Source: Streptomyces viridiviolaceus (lineage in GTDB: Bacteria; Actinomycetota; Actinomycetes; Streptomycetales; Streptomycetaceae). Taken from it: a stretch of 64,000 nucleotides of DNA. Location: contig NZ_BMWA01000005.1 of NCBI RefSeq assembly GCF_014650995.1, positions 281,658 to 345,657 on the forward strand, in the 5' to 3' direction. Within the stretch, counting starts at the first letter, position 1, and each line of letters begins with the position of its first letter. The notes under the pieces are model-generated. The model searched no databases and had not been told where the DNA came from. It worked only from the letters and a program-made list of their open reading frames with translations. The translations under genes were made by a program, and so were the position numbers. Shown here one piece after another: positions 41,192-48,821 of this stretch.

Positions 41192-43159
41192 TTAGAGGCC
41201 GGACGCCACGGTCAAGCCGTCGAGCACTGCTTCCTCGACGGTGCGCGGGGTGACACGGTCGCCGACCGGGAAGACGTGGTCGGCCGGGACGACGCCGGAG
41301 CCGACCGGGTCGAGGTCGGCGAGCGGGGCGTGGCCCTGGGCGAGCACCACACCGGCGACGTCTTCGAGCAGTACCGGGTCCTCGGTCAGAGTGTGCTGGA
41401 GGTAGCCGGTGTCGCTGTCCACGCCGCAGAGCCTCACGTTGGGCACGATGTCGATCCGCGCCCGCACCGCCTGGGCCACCATGGCGGCACGCACGTACTG
41501 CTGCAGATGCTCGCCGGCCGCGAAGCCGGTCACACAGAGCGTCACCTTCCTGTGCAGGCCGGCGAGCTGGAGGGCGACGCCCAGGCCGATCCAGTCACCG
41601 CGCCAGTCCGCCACCACGATCCGTCCACGCGGCACCTCGGCGCCGCGGATCACCGACCAGGCGTCCAGTACCACCGGGTCGTCCATGAGCTCCAGCCGGG
41701 GGCGCCGGGGCAGCGCTCCCGTCGCGAGCACCACCGCGTCCGGTGCCGAGGCGGCGAGCACCTGGGCATCGACCCGGGAGTTCGTCAGGATGCGGGCTCC
41801 CGCGCGGCGCGCCTCGGCCTCGAGGTTGGTGATCACGCCTCCGAACTCGGCGCGTCCGGGCAGCCGTTCGGCGAGCAGAACCTGACCGCCGACACGTCGG
41901 CCCGCTTCGTGCAGTTCCACCTCGTGGCCGCGTTCCGCCGCCACGGCCGCGGCCTTCAGGCCGGCCGGGCCGCCGCCCACGACCAGTACCTTCTTGCGTC
42001 GTGTGACGGCCGGCAGTACCGCGAAGCGGCGTTCCCGGCCGGTCTCCGGATGCTGGATGCAGGAGATGGGGTGACCGAGCTGGAAGTGGCCGATGCACGC
42101 CTGGTTGCAGCCGACGCAGGCGCGGATGTCCTCGGCCCGGCCCCGCGCGGCCTTGACCGGCAGGTCCGGGTCGCAGATCAGGGCCCGGGTCATCGCGCAG
42201 GCGTCGGCCCGACCGTCCGCGATGATCTGCTCGGCCTCCTGCGGCTGGTTGATCCGGCCGGCCACCATCACTGGGACGCCGACCACGGCGCGCACCTCGG
42301 CGGCCAGCGGGGCGGTGTAACCGGCGGGCCGGTACATGGGCGGGGCGATGTGCTCGGCCCCGGACAGGCTGGACGAGCTGCCCGCGCACACCGAGACGTA
42401 GTCGAGCAGTCCCTCGGCATCGAGTCGGGCGACGGACTCCAGTACCAGCTCGGTGTCCAGGCCGTCGTGGCTCAGTTCGTCGCCCGAGATGCGCAGGCCG
42501 ACGGCGAAGCCGGGCCGGGCCTGTGCCCGAGCACTGCGCAGTGCCTCGCGCAGGAACCGCAGCCGGCCCTGCAGATCGCCGCCCCAGCCGTCGGTACGGA
42601 CGTTGACATGGGGACTGAGGAACTGCGCCGGCAGGTAGCCGTGGCTGGCGACGATCTCCACGCCGTCGAGGCCGGCCTCGCGCAGCCGGCGGGCCGCCTG
42701 GCCGTAGCCCTCCACGACCTCGTGGATCTCCGGCTCGGTCATGGCGCGCGGCATCACGTGGAAGCGCTCGCTCGGGGTGGCCGAGGGAGCCCAGGCCACC
42801 GGTGCGCTGCCGTCCCCGGACTCCAGAATCTCCCGCCCGGGGTGGAACAGCTGGCCGAAGACCTTCGTCCCGTGCCGATGCACCGCCTGCGCGAGCCGGG
42901 CGTAGCCGGGGACACACTCGTCCTGCGTGGCCATCAGCACATGAGTGGTGTAGCGGGCGGACTCGTGCACGCCGGACACCTGGAGCACGATCAGGCCGGC
43001 ACCGCCCGCGGCGCGGGCCTCGTGATAGGCGATCAGGTCCTCGGTGACCGCGCCGTCCCTGGCCAGAACCGTGTCGTGGCCCGAGGACAGTATGCGGTTG
43101 CGCAGCCTCACGTCACCTATCTGCAGCGGACTGAACAGGTGCGGGAACCGTGCTGTCAT
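41192..43159 (-). CDS. 2,4-Dienoyl-CoA reductase-like FMN/FAD/4Fe-4S oxidoreductase (FadH/TMADH group)
   Basis: 655 aa from ATG 43159 (GAGAGGA upstream). The N-terminal OYE-type TIM barrel binds FMN (FSPLQIGDVRLRNRILSSGHDT; GYGQAARRLREAGLDGVEIVASHGYLPAQFLSP). The 4Fe-4S motif is CVGCNQACIGHFQLGHPISC (C-x2-C-x3-C-x11-C). The C-terminal pyridine-nucleotide domain has VLVVGGGPAGLKAAAVAAERGHEVELHE. Members reduce unsaturated CoA esters or demethylate N-methyl amines. The neighbouring amine oxidase and HTH-TetR regulator favour an amine-related substrate, but this is inference. It is the last gene of that three-gene unit. Confidence 0.9.
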   Translation of the reverse strand: MTARFPHLFSPLQIGDVRLRNRILSSGHDTVLARDGAVTEDLIAYHEARAAGGAGLIVLQVSGVHESARYTTHVLMATQDECVPGYARLAQAVHRHGTKVFGQLFHPGREILESGDGSAPVAWAPSATPSERFHVMPRAMTEPEIHEVVEGYGQAARRLREAGLDGVEIVASHGYLPAQFLSPHVNVRTDGWGGDLQGRLRFLREALRSARAQARPGFAVGLRISGDELSHDGLDTELVLESVARLDAEGLLDYVSVCAGSSSSLSGAEHIAPPMYRPAGYTAPLAAEVRAVVGVPVMVAGRINQPQEAEQIIADGRADACAMTRALICDPDLPVKAARGRAEDIRACVGCNQACIGHFQLGHPISCIQHPETGRERRFAVLPAVTRRKKVLVVGGGPAGLKAAAVAAERGHEVELHEAGRRVGGQVLLAERLPGRAEFGGVITNLEAEARRAGARILTNSRVDAQVLAASAPDAVVLATGALPRRPRLELMDDPVVLDAWSVIRGAEVPRGRIVVADWRGDWIGLGVALQLAGLHRKVTLCVTGFAAGEHLQQYVRAAMVAQAVRARIDIVPNVRLCGVDSDTGYLQHTLTEDPVLLEDVAGVVLAQGHAPLADLDPVGSGVVPADHVFPVGDRVTPRTVEEAVLDGLTVASGL

Positions 43160-43235
43160 GGAACGTCCTCTCTCACGCCTGGGCGCATACCCGGGCACGG
43201 TTGCCGTGCAGCCCGCCCACGGCCGGCCCCGGTCG

Positions 43236-44099
43236 TCAGCGAAGGGTGATGTGCGGTTCGAACGCGTCGAGCAGCAGCTCACGCATCCGTGTCACGGACA
43301 TCTCCCCGTTCCCCGCCAGCACCTGGATGGCGAGACCGTCCGTCAGACCGGTGAACCGGCTCGTCAGCGCCTCCGCGTCGGCGTCCTCGGCCATGCCCTC
43401 GTCCCGGCAGGCCTGCACCAGGCCGAGCACCGTCTGCCGCCACCTGGCATAGATCTCGCGCTGGCTGTCCCGCAGGGCGGGGTCGATGATCGCCTCGTTC
43501 CACGACTGCACCCACACCGACCACTCGTCGCGGTCCTCCTCACCGATGATGAGCTGGACCTCGATCAGCCGGCGCAGCCTCTCGGTCGGGCTGTCCGTCT
43601 CCCGGAACTCCGCTTCGAGACGTTCGTGGAGACGATCGGCGTAGTGGCGCAGAGCGGCTCGCAGGGCGTCGCCCTTCGTCGGGAAGTGGTAGTGCACCGT
43701 GCCGGTGCTGGTGCCGCACGCGCGGGCGATGTCGGCGACCCGGACCCGGTGGAACCCGCGGCGGGCGATCAGGCGTGCCGTCGCCTCCAGGATCTGCGCC
43801 TTGCGGACCTCCGCGTCGACGGCGTTCGCGCGGCGGCGCGTGTCCGGCCCCGCCGGGTCCCCGGCAGCGACCGGCGGGCGTCCCCGCCCGGTCCGCAGGT
43901 AGCGCAGTGACACCTTGCCGACCCTCGCGACGGCGGCCAGCTCGTGGTCGGCGAAGCGGCGGCTGCCGTTCAGGGCCTTGGACAGCGCGGTGGGGTGCAT
44001 GCCGATGCGATCGGCGAACTGCCGCTGGCTGACCGGCACCGATCCCACGACCAGCCGCACCCGCTCCAGCACCGCCTGCGCATCGTCCGCCCGCTCCAT
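43236..44099 (-). CDS. Transcriptional regulator with fused Xre-like HTH and TetR domains
   Basis: 287 aa from ATG 44099; GTG 44108 overlaps the stop of the upstream gene (GTGA) and is the other reasonable start. Residues ~20-70 form an Xre/Cro-type HTH (VSQRQFADRIGMHPTALSKALNGSRRFADHELAAVA). A second, TetR-type HTH follows at ~105-150 (ILEATARLIARRGFHRVRVADIARACGTSTGTVHYHFPTKGDAL), then a TetR ligand domain of normal length. Two DNA-binding modules in one chain is unusual. It lies between the amine oxidase and the FadH-like enzyme and probably controls them. Confidence 0.9.
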   Translation of the reverse strand: MERADDAQAVLERVRLVVGSVPVSQRQFADRIGMHPTALSKALNGSRRFADHELAAVARVGKVSLRYLRTGRGRPPVAAGDPAGPDTRRRANAVDAEVRKAQILEATARLIARRGFHRVRVADIARACGTSTGTVHYHFPTKGDALRAALRHYADRLHERLEAEFRETDSPTERLRRLIEVQLIIGEEDRDEWSVWVQSWNEAIIDPALRDSQREIYARWRQTVLGLVQACRDEGMAEDADAEALTSRFTGLTDGLAIQVLAGNGEMSVTRMRELLLDAFEPHITLR

Positions 44100-44104
44100 C
44101 GACG

Positions 44105-45499
44105 TCACGGCCTCCCGTCCGTCCGGAGGGCTGCGAGAACTTCCTCGGCGGCCCGGTAGCCCGACGACACGGCGCCGTCGATGTAGCCGTTCCACTCCGA
44201 CGCGGTTTCCGTCCCCGCCCAGTGCAGCGCCCCGGTCGGCTCCCGCCAGCCGTGTTCGCCGAAGCCGCTCCATCCGCCGGGTGTCGTGTAGGCCTCGTAG
44301 CCGCCCCGGGCGAACGGGTCCTGGGTCCAGATCTTCTCCGTGTAGTCGCGGGGTGCCCCGGCCCTCGGTCCGGCCACGGTTACGAGGCCGCGCAGTACGG
44401 CGGCCCGGCGACTGCCCGCGTCCAGGGTGCTGAAGCGGTCCAGACGGCTGCCGTACACGAACCCGACGAGGACGCCGCACGAGCCGTCCTCCGGGGAGTT
44501 GTCGAACACGACCCCGACGGGCCCGTCGTCGTACAAGGTCGCCACGCCGGACAGTCCCGACTCCCGCCAGAACGGGGTGTCGTACACGGCGTGGATCTTG
44601 GCGACGCGTCCCATCGGACTGTGGGAGAGCCAGCCGGTCCGGCTGTCGGGAAGCGGAGGGGTGAAACCCATGGCGCGTACGGCGTGCGGAGGCACGGCCA
44701 CGATCGCCCGGCGTGCCCGGAGCACGGCGGACTCCGTGCGGACGTGCACGCCCTGCGTGTCGTGTGCGATCGAGCGCACCCGCTCGCCGAGGCGGACGCG
44801 CTCCTTCAGCAGAGCCGCGACGGCACGGGCCGGTCCGGCCGCACCCGTGGTGAACCGGCTGTCCTGGGCGCAGCCGCGAGTCTCCATCAGCTGCTCGAAA
44901 CCGCCGGCCGCGGCGATGTAGAACAGCACGTGGAAGAGCGAGATCTCGTCCGGCTCCGCGCACCACAGCCCCTGCACCGCGAGGTCCAGCCGGCGCCGGG
45001 CGTCCGCGTCGTCGGTCCGGGAGCGGAAGAACGACCCTGCCGTCCGGGCGTCCCACTCCGTGCAGCGGGGAGTGCGCCACGGCCGGACGGTGTCCACTTC
45101 GCGGGCGAGTTCGTCCAGGACCTTCGTGACGCGGACGTACTCGGCGATGCCCGGCCCGTCGGCGGGTGCCGCACCGGTGTACGGGACCCGGCCGCCGTCG
45201 TTCCACACCTCGATGTGGCTGCCCGTCTCCCAGGTCGGGAACGTCCGGCAGCCGAAACGCGCGGCGAGCTCCACCAGGCGGGTCTGCGTGGGCCCCACCC
45301 ATTGGCCGCCGTGATCGACGGTCACGCCGTCGGCACGGGTCTCCGTCAGGACGCGCCCGCCGATCCGATCGGCCGCCTCGACCAGGGTGAAGTCGACGTC
45401 GTTGTCGTGCAGTCGGAGCGCCGCGGCCAGGCCGGCGTACCCGCCGCCCACGACGACGACCTCCGTCTCGGTCAGGTGTTCCGCGCTCGGTCTCTCCAT
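44105..45499 (-). CDS. Flavin monoamine oxidase-family protein
   Basis: 464 aa from ATG 45499. The N-terminal FAD dinucleotide fold is VVVVGGGYAGLAAALRLHDNDVDFTLVEAADRIGGRV. The substrate region includes DHGGQWVGPTQTRLVELA. The C-terminal FAD motif is LHWAGTETASEWNGYIDGAVSSGYRAAEEVL. This is the MAO/putrescine-oxidase type, which oxidises an amine to an imine and then an aldehyde, giving ammonia and peroxide. No signal peptide is present, so it is cytoplasmic. First gene of the unit with the HTH-TetR regulator and FadH-like enzyme. A 14-bp palindrome precedes the start. Confidence 0.92.
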   Translation of the reverse strand: MERPSAEHLTETEVVVVGGGYAGLAAALRLHDNDVDFTLVEAADRIGGRVLTETRADGVTVDHGGQWVGPTQTRLVELAARFGCRTFPTWETGSHIEVWNDGGRVPYTGAAPADGPGIAEYVRVTKVLDELAREVDTVRPWRTPRCTEWDARTAGSFFRSRTDDADARRRLDLAVQGLWCAEPDEISLFHVLFYIAAAGGFEQLMETRGCAQDSRFTTGAAGPARAVAALLKERVRLGERVRSIAHDTQGVHVRTESAVLRARRAIVAVPPHAVRAMGFTPPLPDSRTGWLSHSPMGRVAKIHAVYDTPFWRESGLSGVATLYDDGPVGVVFDNSPEDGSCGVLVGFVYGSRLDRFSTLDAGSRRAAVLRGLVTVAGPRAGAPRDYTEKIWTQDPFARGGYEAYTTPGGWSGFGEHGWREPTGALHWAGTETASEWNGYIDGAVSSGYRAAEEVLAALRTDGRP

Positions 45500-45521
45500 G
45501 CCCGAGAGGATGGGGCAACAC

Positions 45522-45535
45522 TGACGGGCCCGTCA
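45522..45535. promoter_or_regulatory. Palindrome TGACGGGCCCGTCA upstream of the amine oxidase gene
   Basis: A perfect 14-bp palindrome begins 23 bases upstream of the amine oxidase start, within the 76-base gap behind the TetR gene. It is a candidate operator for the fused HTH-TetR regulator or for the neighbouring TetR. It shares TGAC/GTCA ends with the TGACTG-N6-CAGTCA sites but differs in spacing. Confidence 0.5.
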
Positions 45536-45575
45536 ATGGTTGCGACAGCCGTGCGGAGCACGGGGCCCGCCGGAC

Positions 45576-46196
45576 TCATCGACGAGTCGTCAGGTCCTCG
45601 CGGGCGATGCCCAGTTCCCGGACGAGCGCGTCGTCCACCCACTCCAGCATCGTGGCGCGGCTGAGCGGCACCTTGTAGGACGTCATCTGGACGGCCAGTC
45701 CGTCCAACTGCGCGGTCAGGCGCCATACCGCGTCCGCCGGACGGTCGCAGACGAACTCGCCTGCCGCCACGCCCTCCTCGACGACCTGGACGATCGCCGC
45801 CTTCCACTGCTCGTCGAGGTCGTGGGTGACCTTCCTCAGGGCGGGTTCGCGCAGCGCGGCCGCCCAGCCCTCGATCCACAGCCGCCAGCCCTTGGCCTGT
45901 CCGGTCGGCGCGTACCAGCGCACCGCCGAGCGCAGCCGGCGCGTCGCACTGGTACGCGGTTTGCTCAGCAGTTTCCGCAGATGGGCGAGGTCTCCTTGCG
46001 CGGCGTGCGCGAAGGCCTCGGCGACGAGCAGCTCCTTGGTGGAGAAGTGGTAGAGCACCAGAGAGCTGCTGACTCCCAGTGCCGAGGCGACGTCCGCGAT
46101 GCGCACGTTGGACACCCCGCGGTCCTCGATCTGCTCGACGGCGACGCGCAGGATCTCCGCGCGTCGTTCCTCCACGCTCAACCGGACTCTGGCCAC
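45576..46196 (-). CDS. TetR-family regulator, likely controller of the amino-acid catabolic regulon
   Basis: 206 aa from ATG 46196. The HTH reads EILRVAVEQIEDRGVSNVRIADVASALGVSSSLVLYHFSTKELLVAEAF. The C-terminal part resembles BetI/TetR_C ligand domains (RWYAPTGQAKGWRLWIEGWAAALREPALRK). It is divergent from the permease gene, and the palindrome TGACTG-N6-CAGTCA lies between them. The same palindrome precedes the five-gene acyl-CoA dehydrogenase operon 8.7 kb away, so one regulator probably controls uptake and breakdown. Confidence 0.9.
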   Translation of the reverse strand: MARVRLSVEERRAEILRVAVEQIEDRGVSNVRIADVASALGVSSSLVLYHFSTKELLVAEAFAHAAQGDLAHLRKLLSKPRTSATRRLRSAVRWYAPTGQAKGWRLWIEGWAAALREPALRKVTHDLDEQWKAAIVQVVEEGVAAGEFVCDRPADAVWRLTAQLDGLAVQMTSYKVPLSRATMLEWVDDALVRELGIAREDLTTRR

Positions 46197-46255
46197 GCCT
46201 TCACCCTACACAGCTCTTGACAGCCCAGTGTGGCCGGACTCACAGTGCTGGCTAC

Positions 46256-46273
46256 TGACTGGCTGTTCAGTCA
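46256..46273. promoter_or_regulatory. TetR operator TGACTG-N6-CAGTCA (permease/TetR intergenic)
   Basis: TGACTG (46256-46261), spacer GCTGTT, CAGTCA (46268-46273): an 18-bp site with perfect 6-bp arms in the 132-bp divergent gap. The identical arms and spacing recur at 54978-54995. Confidence 0.8.
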
Positions 46274-46328
46274 AAAGATGTGCGCGCCTGTACGAGACCC
46301 CTCCCCCCGTGCCGTAGGAGTCCGCCCA

Positions 46329-47888
46329 GTGACCCATGCACCCACCACCCCCGGCAGAGCCGAAGGTCCCACCCACGAAACTCCCGACCTCTCCGAGGGC
46401 TGGGGTGAGCAGCGCAGCCGGCTGCGCAAGGAGCTGCGCCGCTTCGACGTCCTCCTGTTCCTCATATGCACCCTCGTCGGACTCGACACCATCGGATCGG
46501 TCGCGGCGCAGGGCCCGCAGGGACTGACCTGGATGGCCATCCTCGCGGTCCTCTTCTTCCTCCCCTACGGGCTCCTCGTCGCCGAACTGGGCTCCGCCTT
46601 CCCCGTCCAGGGCGGTCCGTACGTCTGGACCCGGCTCGCCTTCGGCCGGCTCACCGCGGGCCTCAACCAGATCCTCTACTGGATCTCCAACCCGGTGTGG
46701 GTGGGCGGCAGTCTGTGCATCATCGCCCTCACCACCTGGGAGCAGTTCTTCACCCCGCTGCCCGGTCTGTGGAAGTACGCAGCCGGGCTGATCTTCATCT
46801 GGAGTGGCGCGCTCGCCGTCGTCCAGTCCGTCCGGGTCGGCAAGTGGGTGCCGATCGCCGGAGCCCTCGCCCGTATCGTGCTGCTCGCCTTCTTCCTCGT
46901 CTCGGTCGTCGTCTTCGCCGTCCAGAACGGTGTGCACGCGCTGCCCGCGGGCGAGTTCACACCGACGTACGCCGGTTTCGTGGCGCTCGTCCCCGTCCTG
47001 ATCTTCAACTACGTCGGCTTCGAGCTGCCCAGCTCGGCCGCGGAGGAGATGCGCAATCCGCGCCGTGACATTCCGGTCGCCATCCTCCGCTCCGGCTTCG
47101 CCGCGCTGCTGCTCTACGGCGGCCCGATCCTCGGCATCCTCTTCGTCCTGCCCGGCGACAGGATCGGCAGCCTCGGCGGCTTCATCGACGCCTGCAAGGC
47201 CGTCTTCACCGTCTACGGAGGGTCCATCGCCGCCGACGGCACGGTCACCCTCACCGGTGCCGGCGCGGTCTTCGGCGGCATCGCCGCCGCCGGCCTCATC
47301 ATCGGCCTGCTCACCTCCGGAGTCACCTGGGCGATGGGCGCGCACCGCGCCCAGGCCGTCGCCTGCGCCGACGGCGCCGGGCCGGTGTGGCTCGGCACGA
47401 TCTCCGAGAAGTACGGCACTCCGGTACGGGTGAACCTGCTCTCCGCGGTCCTCGCGTCCATCCTCCTCGTCGTCGCCCTCAACCTCACCGAGGGCGACGG
47501 CGAGAAGTACTTCGCCGCGGGCCTGGGCCTGACGATCTGCACGACCTTCATCTCGTACGTCATCACGTTCCCGAGCCTGCTGGTGCTGCGCCGCAAGTAC
47601 CCGGACACCCCGCGTCCCTACGCCGTGCCGGGCGGACGCCTCGGCGCCTGGACGGTCACCGCGCTCGCGACCGGCCTGGTCGCCTTCACCGTGGTCGTGC
47701 TGATCTGGCCGGGCTTCGGGGTGGGCTGGTTCGGCACGGAGGGCTCCGCCGCCGACTCGCTGCCCGAGGCCTTCGCCGGCCAGCGCCTCGCGTACACCCT
47801 GAGCCAGGTCGTACCCCTGCTGATCATCGCGGGGATCGGCCTCGTCTTCTACGCCCTGGGGGCGAAGACCCGCCGCACCAAGAGCTGA
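46329..47888 (+). CDS. APC-superfamily amino-acid permease
   Basis: 519 aa from GTG 46329, with TAGGAG nine bases upstream; the frame is open further back to 46230 but that part covers the operator region. About 12 membrane helices follow a ~35-residue hydrophilic N-tail. The first helix pair has FDVLLFLICTLVGLDTIGSVAAQGPQGLTWMAILAVLFFLPYGLLVAELGSAFPVQGGPYVWTRLAFG, the APC substrate-site signature (Gly-rich TM1, ExGxxFP in TM2). Further blocks are YVGFELPSSAAEEMRNPRRDIP and ISEKYGTPVRVNLLSAV. It imports an amino acid or amine. The TetR operator is upstream and a strong hairpin follows. Confidence 0.92.
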   Translation: MTHAPTTPGRAEGPTHETPDLSEGWGEQRSRLRKELRRFDVLLFLICTLVGLDTIGSVAAQGPQGLTWMAILAVLFFLPYGLLVAELGSAFPVQGGPYVWTRLAFGRLTAGLNQILYWISNPVWVGGSLCIIALTTWEQFFTPLPGLWKYAAGLIFIWSGALAVVQSVRVGKWVPIAGALARIVLLAFFLVSVVVFAVQNGVHALPAGEFTPTYAGFVALVPVLIFNYVGFELPSSAAEEMRNPRRDIPVAILRSGFAALLLYGGPILGILFVLPGDRIGSLGGFIDACKAVFTVYGGSIAADGTVTLTGAGAVFGGIAAAGLIIGLLTSGVTWAMGAHRAQAVACADGAGPVWLGTISEKYGTPVRVNLLSAVLASILLVVALNLTEGDGEKYFAAGLGLTICTTFISYVITFPSLLVLRRKYPDTPRPYAVPGGRLGAWTVTALATGLVAFTVVVLIWPGFGVGWFGTEGSAADSLPEAFAGQRLAYTLSQVVPLLIIAGIGLVFYALGAKTRRTKS

Positions 47889-47965
47889 ACGGCCGGGCGG
47901 GGCGGCGGGGCTCCTGCCACCCCGCCTCCGACGGAAGCGGCCCGGGGCCGCCGTCCCGTCGGACA

Positions 47966-48006
47966 ACGGCGAAGGGGAGCGGCCTCGCGCCGCTCCCCTT
48001 CGCCGT
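47966..48006. terminator. Very strong bidirectional hairpin terminator
   Basis: ACGGCGAAGGGGAGCGGC (47966-47983) and its exact complement (47989-48006) form an 18-bp perfect stem with loop CTCGC, between the convergent permease and SDR genes. Confidence 0.95.
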
Positions 48007-48023
48007 GCTTCACGCCCGGAACG

Positions 48024-48821
48024 CTACCCGGCCGTGCGCCCGTACACCTGCTTGCCCAGCCACTGGCCGCCGTCCACCGTCAGGCACTCGCCCGTCACGT
48101 ACGACGCCTGGTCGCTCAGCAGGAACAGCGACGCGTCCGCGATCTCCACCGGGCCGGCGAACCGGCCCGCCGGGACCGTGGCGAGCACCTCCTCGCGGGC
48201 CTCCCGGGTGGCCCACAGGGCCGCACCGGCTCCCGCGGTCTCCGTCGGGCCGGGGGCGATGCAGTTCAGGCGGACGCCCAGCGGGGCCAGTTCCACCGCG
48301 AGGGTCCGGGTCATGGCCAGGACGCCGGCCTTCGCGGCGGCCGAGTGGACGGTTCCCGGGTGGCCGTGCCAGGCGTAGGTGGCGATCACCGACAGGATCG
48401 AGCCGCCCGTGCCCTGCTCGCGCATCCTGCGCGCGACGGCCCGGGTGCAGTAGTACGAGCCGTTGAGGACGATGTCGACGACCGCCCGCCAGCCGCCCGG
48501 GGACAGGTCGATGCCCGGCACGACGAAGTTTCCGGCCGCGTTGTTGACCAGGCCGTCCAGTCGGCCGAAGCGCTCGGTCGCCGCGGTCACCAGGGCGTCC
48601 ACGGCCTCCGGATCCCGTACGTCCGTCGGCACCGCGAGGGCGTCGCCGCCGGCCTTCTCCACGAGGGCGACCGTCTCCTCCAGCCGCTCGGGAGTACGGC
48701 CCGCGACGGCGACCCGCGCGCCCGCTTCGCTCAGCGCGAGCGCGATCGCGCGGCCGATACCGCTGCCGCCGCCGGTCACGATGTAGGTACGGTCCGCGAA
48801 GCGGCCTGACGCAGAGATCAT
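48024..48821 (-). CDS. SDR-family oxidoreductase (2,4-dienoyl-CoA reductase-like), last gene of the catabolic operon
   Basis: 265 aa from ATG 48821, overlapping the acyl-CoA synthetase stop in ATGA. SDR motifs: YIVTGGGSGIGRAIALAL (cofactor), VNNAAGNF, and the catalytic region with HSAAAKAG, where the usual Tyr of YxxxK is replaced by His-Ser-Ala (SVIATYAWHGHPGTVHSAAAKAG). That loss of the Tyr is also known in the 2,4-dienoyl-CoA-reductase branch of SDRs. C-terminal PVEIADASLFLLSDQASYVTGECLTVDGGQW is standard. It probably acts on an acyl-CoA or aldehyde intermediate of the pathway. Confidence 0.9.
   Translation of the reverse strand: MISASGRFADRTYIVTGGGSGIGRAIALALSEAGARVAVAGRTPERLEETVALVEKAGGDALAVPTDVRDPEAVDALVTAATERFGRLDGLVNNAAGNFVVPGIDLSPGGWRAVVDIVLNGSYYCTRAVARRMREQGTGGSILSVIATYAWHGHPGTVHSAAAKAGVLAMTRTLAVELAPLGVRLNCIAPGPTETAGAGAALWATREAREEVLATVPAGRFAGPVEIADASLFLLSDQASYVTGECLTVDGGQWLGKQVYGRTAG

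Noticed and set aside
41276..43249. A 657-codon plus-strand open frame
   Set aside because: It is antisense to the FadH-like gene, which has intact FMN, 4Fe-4S and FAD motifs.
46230..46328. Upstream extension of the amino-acid permease
   Set aside because: It covers the TetR operator, and GTG 46329 has a TAGGAG box at proper spacing.
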